From assembly GCA_000508965.1 (NCBI GenBank), contig BAHV02000017.1, positions 1-64,000 of the forward strand: 64,000 nt of DNA. The letters are read 5' to 3'. Position numbers and translations under genes: made by a program. The stretch is from Dielma sp000508965. Lineage in GTDB: Bacteria > Bacillota_I > Bacilli_A > Erysipelotrichales > Erysipelotrichaceae. Under the pieces are notes generated by a model. That model saw only the letters and a list, made by a program, of their open reading frames with translations. It searched no databases and had not been told where the DNA came from. This document shows positions 17,710-25,148 of the stretch, piece by piece. Positions within the stretch are counted from its first letter, which is position 1. The number at the start of each line of letters is the position of its first letter.

Positions 17710-19013
17710 GAAACCTTCCTCCTTAAGATTGAACGGCATTGCTGCAGCGCCGTATAGGTTGAAATAACCATATGCGTCCCCGGACATTCACAAAGCTTAT
17801 CAATCGCCTGTGACAGATTCTCTTCCACCTGAAGACCGACATTATAGCCCTCATATTTCAACCGCAGCGCCATATCATAGGCACGGGTACCGGAACAGAT
17901 AATGCATTCACTCAATGGATCAATCAGCAAATCAAAATGCGCGTCCCAGATCCACGATACATCTCTGCCATCCTGATCATTGTCATTGAGCACGATCAGC
18001 ACAGAGCGCTTCTGTTCATCATGGGCAATCATCTTCATGACCTCATTGGCGCCGGTGGGATTTTTAATCAGATTCAAAACACATTGCACACCGTTGATCA
18101 TAAATGTTTCATTGCGCCCATCATTCATCTCAAACTCAGCAAATACCTTCGCCGCATATTCCCAGCTGATGTTCATAGCCTTTAAAAGCGTCAGTACCGC
18201 CGCACAGTTATAAACCGCGTAAATCGCGTTTTGAAACATCGGCAGCCTCTGAGCGTTCACCGTCATCGTTTGCGTGTTGAAATCGATACTTTCCACACAG
18301 ACCGCCGCCTCATGCTTGCCGAAACCATCCTGCGAACAGCTGAACTGACCGATATGCGAATATTGATAATAGTCATAATGCAGCTCGGCACCGCAGCGCG
18401 GACAGAATTTGCCCTCACTCGCTTCATGGCTGTCAGAAAGAGATACAGCACATTGCTTCACATCAAAATAAAGCACTTCCGCCTGTTTGGCACGATCCGC
18501 CAACCGCACGACATTGGGATCATTGCCATTCAAAATCAGCTTACCGTGATAATCGGGCAGTACCGATTCAATCTTACGGACGATCGTTTCCATCTCACCA
18601 GCCCGATCCAGCTGGTCACGGAAGAAATTATTAACCACAAAGGCACTCACGTGCAGCTGATCAAACACCCTTGGTATCGTCAATTCATCAACTTCAAGCA
18701 CGATTGCATCCGCCTTGACGCGATAATGCAGATCACTGTTTGCGCAAAGCAGGGTGGCAATTCCTTCACGAAGATTATCTCCGCGGCGATTGCCGATCAC
18801 CTTCATTCCCGATGCCAGTAAACTTTCAACAATCAGATTGCTTGTCGTTGTCTTGCCATTGGTTCCGGTTACCAAAATCACATGCTTCGGCATTTTAAAT
18901 CGGCTCAGCAGCTGTGGGTCCATCTTTAATCCGATATTCCCAGGCAGCGATCCGCCCCGGCCCAGCTTTACTAACAGCCAGCGGATACTTTTAACTATCA
19001 TTAAATGCAGCAT
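17706..19013 (-). CDS. murT: Lipid II isoglutaminyl synthase, ligase subunit MurT
   Basis: This Mur-ligase homologue works with GatD to convert D-Glu to D-iso-Gln on lipid II. It has the P-loop GTNGKTTTSN (about residues 50-59) and VLEVDE. A cysteine-bearing insertion with CPRCGAEL is typical of MurT; the second cysteine pair is less clear (only SCSQ seen). The DUF1727 C-terminal region follows. The start at 19013 is chosen because GAGGAG lies 8 bases upstream; a GTG three codons earlier is possible. Confidence 0.93.
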   Translation of the reverse strand: MLHLMIVKSIRWLLVKLGRGGSLPGNIGLKMDPQLLSRFKMPKHVILVTGTNGKTTTSNLIVESLLASGMKVIGNRRGDNLREGIATLLCANSDLHYRVKADAIVLEVDELTIPRVFDQLHVSAFVVNNFFRDQLDRAGEMETIVRKIESVLPDYHGKLILNGNDPNVVRLADRAKQAEVLYFDVKQCAVSLSDSHEASEGKFCPRCGAELHYDYYQYSHIGQFSCSQDGFGKHEAAVCVESIDFNTQTMTVNAQRLPMFQNAIYAVYNCAAVLTLLKAMNISWEYAAKVFAEFEMNDGRNETFMINGVQCVLNLIKNPTGANEVMKMIAHDEQKRSVLIVLNDNDQDGRDVSWIWDAHFDLLIDPLSECIICSGTRAYDMALRLKYEGYNVGLQVEENLSQAIDKLCECPGTHMVISTYTALQQCRSILRRKVS

Positions 19014-19083
19014 AACCAACACTCCTCACATTCTTTCTATTAGTATAGCATGCTTAAACAAACCATGCATACATATCAGAAAA

Positions 19084-19112
19084 CAAAATAAAAACCCACG
19101 AAAACTCATGGG
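19084..19112 (-). terminator. Terminator after rpmF
   Basis: CCCATGA pairs with TCGTGGG (19095-19112), followed on the minus strand by TTTTTATTTTG. Confidence 0.8.
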
Positions 19113-19131
19113 CCTCTATTAGCGTTTTAAA

Positions 19132-19299
19132 CTAAGCAACTTTTACTCCGTTGTAAAAACCACATTCTCCGCATACTCTGTGTTGTCTCTTTAAAGCTCC
19201 ACATTGAGGGCATTTAACTAATGCCGGTGCAGTCAGTTTGTAGTGTGTTCTACGTTTTGCAGTTCTAGTTTTTGAATTACGTCTTTGTTGAACAGCCAT
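19132..19299 (-). CDS. rpmF: 50S ribosomal protein L32, zinc-binding form
   Basis: The 55-residue frame begins MAVQQRRNSKTRTAKRRTHYK, shortened here to the basic N-terminus of L32. It carries two CxxC pairs, CPQC (C30, C33) and CGEC (C43, C46), so this is the zinc-ribbon form and not the zinc-free paralogue. GAGGTACCGAC precedes the ATG. It lies 16 bases after yceD, the usual pairing. Confidence 0.97.
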   Translation of the reverse strand: MAVQQRRNSKTRTAKRRTHYKLTAPALVKCPQCGALKRQHRVCGECGFYNGVKVA

Positions 19300-19315
19300 G
19301 TCGGTACCTCCCTAC

Positions 19316-19828
19316 TTATTTTTCGATCTTAAAATCTCTTAATTTTGCTAACCGAGGATCAATTGCCTTTTCTTTTGAAGCAATTAAATCTTCCTCCCTG
19401 ACGACTTCCCACCCTTTTCCTTTCGGATAATCAGTGAGCCCCTCTTTCACGACCTTATATGGAATTTCCATCATAATCAGCTGAAAGAGAACTGGGTACA
19501 ACTCTACGATATCACCTTTAGCTTCATGCATCTCATCTTCTTCACTTACCTTATGAAAGGCATAGACTTCCGTTGAATTTACATGAAACGGATACTCCAC
19601 ATCTTCCAGTGTAATCGAACACGGAAGAACCATACAGCCGTCGATATCAAGGTTGGCAATTGCCAGGTCACTTGTCGAATCGTAATGGATGTTTCCGGAT
19701 ACCGTAACATTCTGTAATTTTCTTAAATGATGGATGCGAGCTATTGCTTCTTCCTCAAATGCGATTGATTCATCAAATTCAATTGTGCAATCTCTGGCCT
19801 GCAGCAATTCACTTTTGGTCCACTTCAA
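19316..19828 (-). CDS. yceD: YceD family (DUF177) protein
   Basis: The 170-residue acidic protein matches the DUF177/YceD family, linked in bacteria and plants to 23S rRNA accumulation. I place the start at the TTG at 19828 (giving KWTKSELLQ), because GAGGTG lies 6 bases upstream and family members begin MKW; the longer frame reaches through the promoter. Family features include GCMVLPCSITLEDVEYPF near the middle. It is co-transcribed with rpmF. Confidence 0.88.
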   Translation of the reverse strand: MKWTKSELLQARDCTIEFDESIAFEEEAIARIHHLRKLQNVTVSGNIHYDSTSDLAIANLDIDGCMVLPCSITLEDVEYPFHVNSTEVYAFHKVSEEDEMHEAKGDIVELYPVLFQLIMMEIPYKVVKEGLTDYPKGKGWEVVREEDLIASKEKAIDPRLAKLRDFKIEK

Positions 19829-19856
19829 AAAAATCACCTCGTCGCTTAACGTACTT

Positions 19857-19885
19857 ATTATAAGGAATTTGTACTCCAAAGTCAA
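19857..19885 (-). promoter_or_regulatory. yceD-rpmF promoter
   Basis: On the minus strand -35 TTGACT (19880-19885), a 17-base spacer and a perfect -10 TATAAT (19857-19862) make a strong sigma-A promoter. It lies about 30 bases before the TTG start. Confidence 0.85.
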
Positions 19886-19993
19886 CTATATTAGTATAAC
19901 TTATTCAATCCTGTGATGCAAGCAGAATCCATTTGCAGCCGACATAATTCATAGGTAATCAAACCCATGTATGTACTTTGCATAGGGAATGAT

Positions 19994-20512
19994 TTAAAAA
20001 TAGCGTCTGACTTTTTTCATATAATCAAGATACTTGCCGCCAAAGTGCTGTATGCACCAGTTTTCTTCCGCAAGGATGATCCGATGCGCGGCCATCTGAA
20101 AAAGCAGAACCACAGCCAGCAGCAGCCATGAATGAAGCAGTATCGCGCAGCCGATAAAGAAGATAAAATAAGCCGCATACATCGGATTGCGTGAAAACCG
20201 ATAGACACCGCTGCAATTAAACCCTGTATTATCACATGATGCAAAGCTGATGATTGATGCCGTTAAAACCAGCAGGCCGAAAAGGTAAATCAGCAAGCCC
20301 ATATAATAGATATAAGGAGGCAAACGCTTTATTGGCAGCACGAGAATAAGAACAAAAATCACGATATTGGCGGCCTGATAAAGCCAATAAAAACTCTTTT
20401 CCTGTTTAGGCATCGGTGCAAAATGAGCGGCCCGCCCCAGCGCTTGCTGATCCAGCCTTGATAAAAGCAGGAAACGAATCAAGAAAAACGGCAGCAGTAA
20501 TAAAAAACCCAT
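19994..20512 (-). CDS. Isoprenylcysteine/phospholipid methyltransferase-like membrane protein
   Basis: The 172-residue protein has about five hydrophobic segments. Its C-terminal half carries the ICMT/PEMT pattern GVYRFSRNPMYAAYF (about residues 122-136), then EENWCIQHFGGKYLDYMKKV. These form the SAM-binding and catalytic region in the family. Bacterial members methylate varied lipids or small molecules, and the substrate is unknown. It stands alone on the minus strand. Confidence 0.8.
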   Translation of the reverse strand: MGFLLLLPFFLIRFLLLSRLDQQALGRAAHFAPMPKQEKSFYWLYQAANIVIFVLILVLPIKRLPPYIYYMGLLIYLFGLLVLTASIISFASCDNTGFNCSGVYRFSRNPMYAAYFIFFIGCAILLHSWLLLAVVLLFQMAAHRIILAEENWCIQHFGGKYLDYMKKVRRYF

Positions 20513-20597
20513 CTCATCACACCTCTCTGTTCAAGACTAACATAAAAGCCGACCTTGTCAAGCATTAAAGCAGGCTTTAAAACAACCAGCAAATTAG

Positions 20598-21368
20598 TTA
20601 TTCAATCGGACGAGCAGCAATAAAAAGCATCTCGTTCAATTCCTCTTCCGGAAAGAAGTCATACATCGTGAAATTGTAAAAGAAACGTTCCGCCGGATAA
20701 ATGACATAACCATCCTGGTTGTGATCAGTAGTATCATATGGATCAGCCATGATCAAAACATCGTCCTGCTCAGTTTCTGTTCCCATCGTATCATAACCGA
20801 TAATTACCTGCCAGTGACCACCCCAATCATTCCATGCCACCATTACCGGAACACCATCTTTTAAATAATTTTGAATAGTTGATAAAGCAAATTCTTCCGC
20901 AAGCCCCTCACCATAATCAAAGGTCGTCTCTAATTCAAAGCCGCCGACTGCATCAAAAATCTCCATCGCCTGACGCAGTGTGGTCGCTTCCGGAGTCAAA
21001 CCATTGGAGCGCAGCTGAGCCAAAGAATATTCATCATAATCACCCAGTTTATCATAATAAGCCAGAACCATCATTGCACTGGCAACGCCGCAGCTCCATT
21101 CCGAGCTTTGCTGGATCGTCTTAAAATGCGGAAGAATCGTCAAAGTATCGGTTGATTCCATATTGTAAAAATCAAGCTGTGTAAAATACGGAGAAGCCTT
21201 ATGATCTCCCAAACGCTCAACGGCGTCCGCACCGTCCTCTAAAGAAATATCCTGCCCATAGGCAAGCTTCATCTCATCTGTAAAATTACTCTGTGGCTCG
21301 GCTTCATCAGCCTTTACACAGGCAGTTAGTGTCATCAAACAACATAAAATAGCAATCAGTTTTTTCAT
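20598..21368 (-). CDS. C39-like cysteine peptidase lipoprotein
   Basis: A lipoprotein signal peptide ends at LTAC (cysteine at about residue 17). The mature part matches the C39-like papain fold: the presumed nucleophile is in SSEWSCGVASAMMVLAYY, the histidine in HWQVIIGYD, and the acidic partner in MADPYD. Its 256 residues are exported and anchored outside the membrane. It may process a peptide or be an inactive binder; no substrate or transporter gene is adjacent. Confidence 0.78.
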   Translation of the reverse strand: MKKLIAILCCLMTLTACVKADEAEPQSNFTDEMKLAYGQDISLEDGADAVERLGDHKASPYFTQLDFYNMESTDTLTILPHFKTIQQSSEWSCGVASAMMVLAYYDKLGDYDEYSLAQLRSNGLTPEATTLRQAMEIFDAVGGFELETTFDYGEGLAEEFALSTIQNYLKDGVPVMVAWNDWGGHWQVIIGYDTMGTETEQDDVLIMADPYDTTDHNQDGYVIYPAERFFYNFTMYDFFPEEELNEMLFIAARPIE

Positions 21369-21610
21369 TTTAACATTTCCCTTTCTGAAAAATTTAAAAA
21401 CAGGTTGTACTTGCTGACAAACATCAACTTTCTTTATTTATTATTCCCAAGGATTTTATTTATGATAAGCTGGCAATCTGCATAAAACACAGGTGTCCCT
21501 GACAAGTACCTCAAATATAATCGCTGAAATCATCACCCCGCTTTTCACATGCTTTTTATTATACATAGAACAAGGCTGATTTCAAGCCGAAAGTTTAATA
21601 AATTATAATT

Positions 21611-21635
21611 TTTTGTTTAGTATTATTAAACAAAA
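21611..21635. repeat. 9-bp perfect palindrome
   Basis: TTTTGTTTA (21611-21619) and TAAACAAAA (21627-21635) form a perfect inverted repeat with a 7-base spacer. It lies between the DUF4230 and C39-like genes. It could be an operator or a hairpin with no T run. Apart from this, 21369-21683 shows no gene. Confidence 0.5.
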
Positions 21636-21683
21636 ACATTTATTCAGAAGCAATTCATCATCAATGCGATTCGCTTTAAAACA

Positions 21684-21713
21684 ATAAAAAACTCTCACCC
21701 GCGGCAAGAGTTT
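21684..21713 (-). terminator. Terminator after the DUF4230 gene
   Basis: AAACTCT pairs with AGAGTTT across a GC-rich loop (21689-21713), with a T-rich tail on the minus strand. Confidence 0.7.
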
Positions 21714-21733
21714 ACAATTACTAAACAAATAGT

Positions 21734-22327
21734 TTATTCATAAACAATTTCGTAGACCTCACCGCTTTGTTCAAGCAGTGCCTGAATCACAGTTTTAGCC
21801 TTATCCATCGCTTCCGCCAGCAAACCATTCGCAATGGCTTCACTTTCTACCTTCGCTTTCTGATCTTTGGAGAAATTAGTATAATCGGTAATTTTTATCT
21901 GATTAAAGATATTTCTCGTTTCATCAAACACCTCAATGCTGTCTTCATCAATTTCATGTGAAATAATTTTAGCCTCTGGCAGATGCACAGTAATCTTATT
22001 GTCATCAACCTGTATTTCAGCTTCTGAAAGATCAACCCCAGCAAGAAGCACGCCGTCATAGGAAATAATAAATGACTTTGTCATAAAAGGTACTGTCCAG
22101 CCATAGAAATCGGTGGCTTGTTCAAATTTACCCATATTTGTATATTTATAGCGAAGCGTTGCCAAATCACTGACATTCTGCAATTTAGTAGTCAGCAGAT
22201 CAGAAGTGATGAGCGGTGCCTTAGCACTTGGTGAGAAAAAGCGGCCGCCGGCAAAAGCAATCAATGCGACCAAAGCTAAGATTGCAATGCCTTTTAAAAC
22301 ATCTTTAACCTTTTTAATATTTTTCAT
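21734..22327 (-). CDS. DUF4230 domain membrane protein
   Basis: The 197-residue protein has an N-terminal membrane segment (about residues 10-29) and an extracytoplasmic domain resembling DUF4230 (LRYKYTNMGKF, YDGVLLAGVDL, VHLPEAKIISHEID). Function in the family is unknown. The start at 22327 gives MKNIKKVKD with AAGGGGG upstream; the two extra codons of the longer frame are unlikely. Confidence 0.75.
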   Translation of the reverse strand: MKNIKKVKDVLKGIAILALVALIAFAGGRFFSPSAKAPLITSDLLTTKLQNVSDLATLRYKYTNMGKFEQATDFYGWTVPFMTKSFIISYDGVLLAGVDLSEAEIQVDDNKITVHLPEAKIISHEIDEDSIEVFDETRNIFNQIKITDYTNFSKDQKAKVESEAIANGLLAEAMDKAKTVIQALLEQSGEVYEIVYE

Positions 22328-22402
22328 ACACAAGCCCCCTTTGTGAATCCATTATATCTGATTCACAAAATATTTCGAGGATTATGACAAAATTGTAGGA
22401 AT

Positions 22403-23332
22403 TTATTTCTGAATTGCCTGTTCAATAAATGCAAGCATATCGCTGCACACTTCATTTTTACTTAAATCGTTCAAGATTTCATGACGCACATTCGGATATA
22501 TTTTATTCGAGATATTCTCATAACCAACCTGACACATAAAATTAACGCTTGCTTTGAACTGTTCCATATTCACCGCGCAGGGATCATCGCTGCCGATAAT
22601 AAAAAGAATCGGCACATAGCGGTTCTTCATCTGCCAGTAATTCTTAGAATATGTCTTTTCCATCAAATTTAATACATTCATAAACCCATTCAGCGTAAAT
22701 GTGAAACCGCACTTCTCACTTGCATCATACGCTCTCACAACCTCCGGGTCAGAACAAATCCATGCATTTTCTGACTTTTCCTGACTGAAGCGCTTGTTAT
22801 AAGCACCAAAGGACAGTTTATTGATAAAAGCGGAACGGTAACGTTCACCCTTGAGCCTGATCATCAGCTGAATAAACAGCTTCTCAGCCGGCAGGGTTGT
22901 CCGTTTGCTTGGCGATCCACAGACAATTAAACCATTGATTTTATCATCATATCTTTTCATATAGGCACGAACGATCAGACTGCCCATCGAATGACCAAAC
23001 AGAACAAGCGGCAGGCCAGGATAGCGTGCTTTAAGCATATCGGTAATCAAAGCGGCATCATCCACAACGGCATCACCGCTGCAATCATTAAAATAGCCAT
23101 AATCTTCTTTAGAAGCTGCACTGTCGCCATGACCGCGATGATCATGCATAACACAGACAAAACCATGATCCGCAAAATATTCCATGGTTTCAAGATACCG
23201 TTCTTTATGCTCCGCCATACCGTGAACCATCTGAATGATTCCTTTGATTTCACCTTCCGGCTCTACGCTAAGCAATGCCAGCTGAGTTTGATCATAAGCC
23301 GATGCGATTGTTTCATTTTTTATTTTTGACAT
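22403..23332 (-). CDS. Alpha/beta hydrolase, monoacylglycerol lipase/lysophospholipase-like
   Basis: This S33-type hydrolase of 309 residues has an oxyanion region VHGMAEHKERYLE, nucleophile elbow GHSMGS, acid in IIGSDDPC, and the final histidine in NVRHEILND. The start MSKIKNETIAS at 23332 has AGAGGTGG upstream; the longer frame reads into the intergenic region. It probably acts on acylglycerols or lysophospholipids in the cytoplasm. It is divergent from tmcAL. Confidence 0.85.
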   Translation of the reverse strand: MSKIKNETIASAYDQTQLALLSVEPEGEIKGIIQMVHGMAEHKERYLETMEYFADHGFVCVMHDHRGHGDSAASKEDYGYFNDCSGDAVVDDAALITDMLKARYPGLPLVLFGHSMGSLIVRAYMKRYDDKINGLIVCGSPSKRTTLPAEKLFIQLMIRLKGERYRSAFINKLSFGAYNKRFSQEKSENAWICSDPEVVRAYDASEKCGFTFTLNGFMNVLNLMEKTYSKNYWQMKNRYVPILFIIGSDDPCAVNMEQFKASVNFMCQVGYENISNKIYPNVRHEILNDLSKNEVCSDMLAFIEQAIQK

Positions 23333-23450
23333 ACTTCCACCTCTTATCCAGTATAGCACACTTGCTTCACTCTGACACGGCTTTGAATTTTTTTCGCATA
23401 TGGAAACCTGACCATTTCTATGCTATCATTATTGCGAGAGGGATTATTTA

Positions 23451-24539
23451 ATGAAAATAACAGGAATCATTGCTGAATATAATCCGTTTCATAACGGTCA
23501 TATTCATCATATAAATAAAACTAAAGAAATTACCGGCTGTGATCTTTTAATTTGTACCATGTCCGGTCATTTTGTGCAACGCGGCGAACCGGCAATCACC
23601 GCCAAGTGGGAGCGTGCTAAAACAGCAATTGAAAATGGCGTTGATTTAGTTCTTGAGCTGCCCTTTGTCTATGCAGCGCAAAGTGCCGCTTATTTTGCGA
23701 AAGGTGCGGTCGACGTATTAAAATTAGCAGGTGTTGACAGCATCTGCTTTGGCAGCGAATCAAACAATCTTGAAATATTGGAACAATTAGCTGAGCTTGA
23801 TGTCAATCTGAGCGATGCCATGAAAGGCGGTCTTTCACCTGTACAAGCCTATGAGATCTTATATGGCTCACTCAATGCCAATGATATTTTAGCTTTAAAC
23901 TATATACGCGCCCTGCAAGGCAGCGGTATCCGGCCTTATTCCATACAGCGGACCAATCATTATCATGAATTGGATACCAGCAAGCCGATTGCTTCCGCGA
24001 CAGCCATTCGCTATGCTATAAAAAATCAGCTTGATATCAAGCATGCAACATGTATGGAAATTACCGATCCGGTTTTTCTTGAAGACTATTACCGATATTT
24101 TCAAACGGTTTTATTAACCATGGACTCATCAGCACTGCCGTCATATTTCATGATGGATGAGGGTATTGAAAATCTATTTATCAAACATGCCAGACTGCCT
24201 GAATTTGAAGATTTTATCAGCGCCGTCACATCGAGACGCTATACGCGTTCAAAAATTCAGCGCACAATGCTGCATCTGATGATGCAGACGAAGAAAGCGG
24301 ACATTGACAATTTACCGCCGCTGAATTATCTGCGGGTACTGGCATGCAATGAAAAAGGACGCGCGCATTTAAAAGCAATAAAAGAACAAGGCATACTGAT
24401 TGCTTCTAAATTCACACAGATACCGGAAGCATACCGCACCATTGAATACAAAAGCAGCGTGCTCTATGGTTATCCATACAGTGATGAAAATCGCCGGCAG
24501 ATCCTTGAACGTGAATTGAAAGCACCGGTGATTCTTTAA
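23451..24539 (+). CDS. tmcAL: tRNA(Met) cytidine acetate ligase (YlbM family)
   Basis: This enzyme uses acetate and ATP to acetylate the wobble cytidine C34 of elongator tRNA-Met in Firmicutes. The 362 residues carry the nucleotidyltransferase pattern AEYNPFHNGHIHHI (residues 8-21), MSGHFVQRGEPA and FGSESN. GAGAGGG lies upstream of the ATG. Its stop overlaps the next ATG by one base. It is oriented against most neighbours. Confidence 0.93.
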   Translation: MKITGIIAEYNPFHNGHIHHINKTKEITGCDLLICTMSGHFVQRGEPAITAKWERAKTAIENGVDLVLELPFVYAAQSAAYFAKGAVDVLKLAGVDSICFGSESNNLEILEQLAELDVNLSDAMKGGLSPVQAYEILYGSLNANDILALNYIRALQGSGIRPYSIQRTNHYHELDTSKPIASATAIRYAIKNQLDIKHATCMEITDPVFLEDYYRYFQTVLLTMDSSALPSYFMMDEGIENLFIKHARLPEFEDFISAVTSRRYTRSKIQRTMLHLMMQTKKADIDNLPPLNYLRVLACNEKGRAHLKAIKEQGILIASKFTQIPEAYRTIEYKSSVLYGYPYSDENRRQILERELKAPVIL

Positions 24540-25108
24540 TGATTTACTTAGTTCTGTTAATGCTTGTGCTGATGCCAATCTTTATATATTTTCCTAAACC
24601 TAAGCAAAACATGGATCATGCCGATTGCATCCTTGTATTGGGTTGTCCGACGCATGAAGACGGAAGTCTTTGTCAAACCCAAATCAGACGCTGTAAGAAA
24701 GCGATTGATTTATGGTCTAAACAGAAAGCTCCTATTATCATGATCAGCGGCGGTAAGGCGCATAATAATACGTGTGAAGCCGAGGCAATGGCTGAATACA
24801 TTCATCAAAGTGAGCCGCAGATACCGATATTGATGGAAACCCATGCCATGAATACATATGATAATTTTACGTATTCCAAGCAGCTTTGTGACCAGCATCA
24901 GTTACAGTCCATCATTGTAGTAACCAGCACTTCACATTGCCGGCGGTCTGCCTACTTTGCCCGCAAGTTCTTTGATGAATTTGCTATGGTTGGTGATGAT
25001 GAACCCTTCTCATTGAAGAAGCGGACAAGGGAATTTTTTGCAAAGTACAATACTCTGTACTGTGAGATCAAAATTAGAATAAAGAAAAATCGTGGAAGTC
25101 AGCATTAA
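24539..25108 (+). CDS. YdcF/SanA-type DUF218 protein
   Basis: The 189-residue protein opens with a hydrophobic segment (about residues 2-18). The DUF218 domain follows: DCILVLGCPT near 30, MISGGKA, EAEAMAEYI, and ITS-like STSHCRRSAYFARKFF. Family members act on cell-envelope intermediates, but the substrate is unknown. It is coupled to tmcAL by a TAATG overlap. Confidence 0.82.
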   Translation: MIYLVLLMLVLMPIFIYFPKPKQNMDHADCILVLGCPTHEDGSLCQTQIRRCKKAIDLWSKQKAPIIMISGGKAHNNTCEAEAMAEYIHQSEPQIPILMETHAMNTYDNFTYSKQLCDQHQLQSIIVVTSTSHCRRSAYFARKFFDEFAMVGDDEPFSLKKRTREFFAKYNTLYCEIKIRIKKNRGSQH

Positions 25109-25134
25109 GCTAAGCTTTCACGATTTTATTTAAT
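25084..25134. terminator. Bidirectional terminator, DUF218 gene and surface protein gene
   Basis: AAAATCGTGGAAG pairs with CTTTCACGATTTT (25086-25128), and T runs lie on both sides. The stem core AATCGTG/CACGATT recurs in the terminator at 27877-27930. Confidence 0.8.
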
Positions 25135-25148
25135 TAGAATCTCTAAAG

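Noticed and set aside
18231..18821. 196-codon frame opposite murT
   Set aside because: Composition (His, Arg, Ile rich) is that of an antisense frame, and murT is certain.
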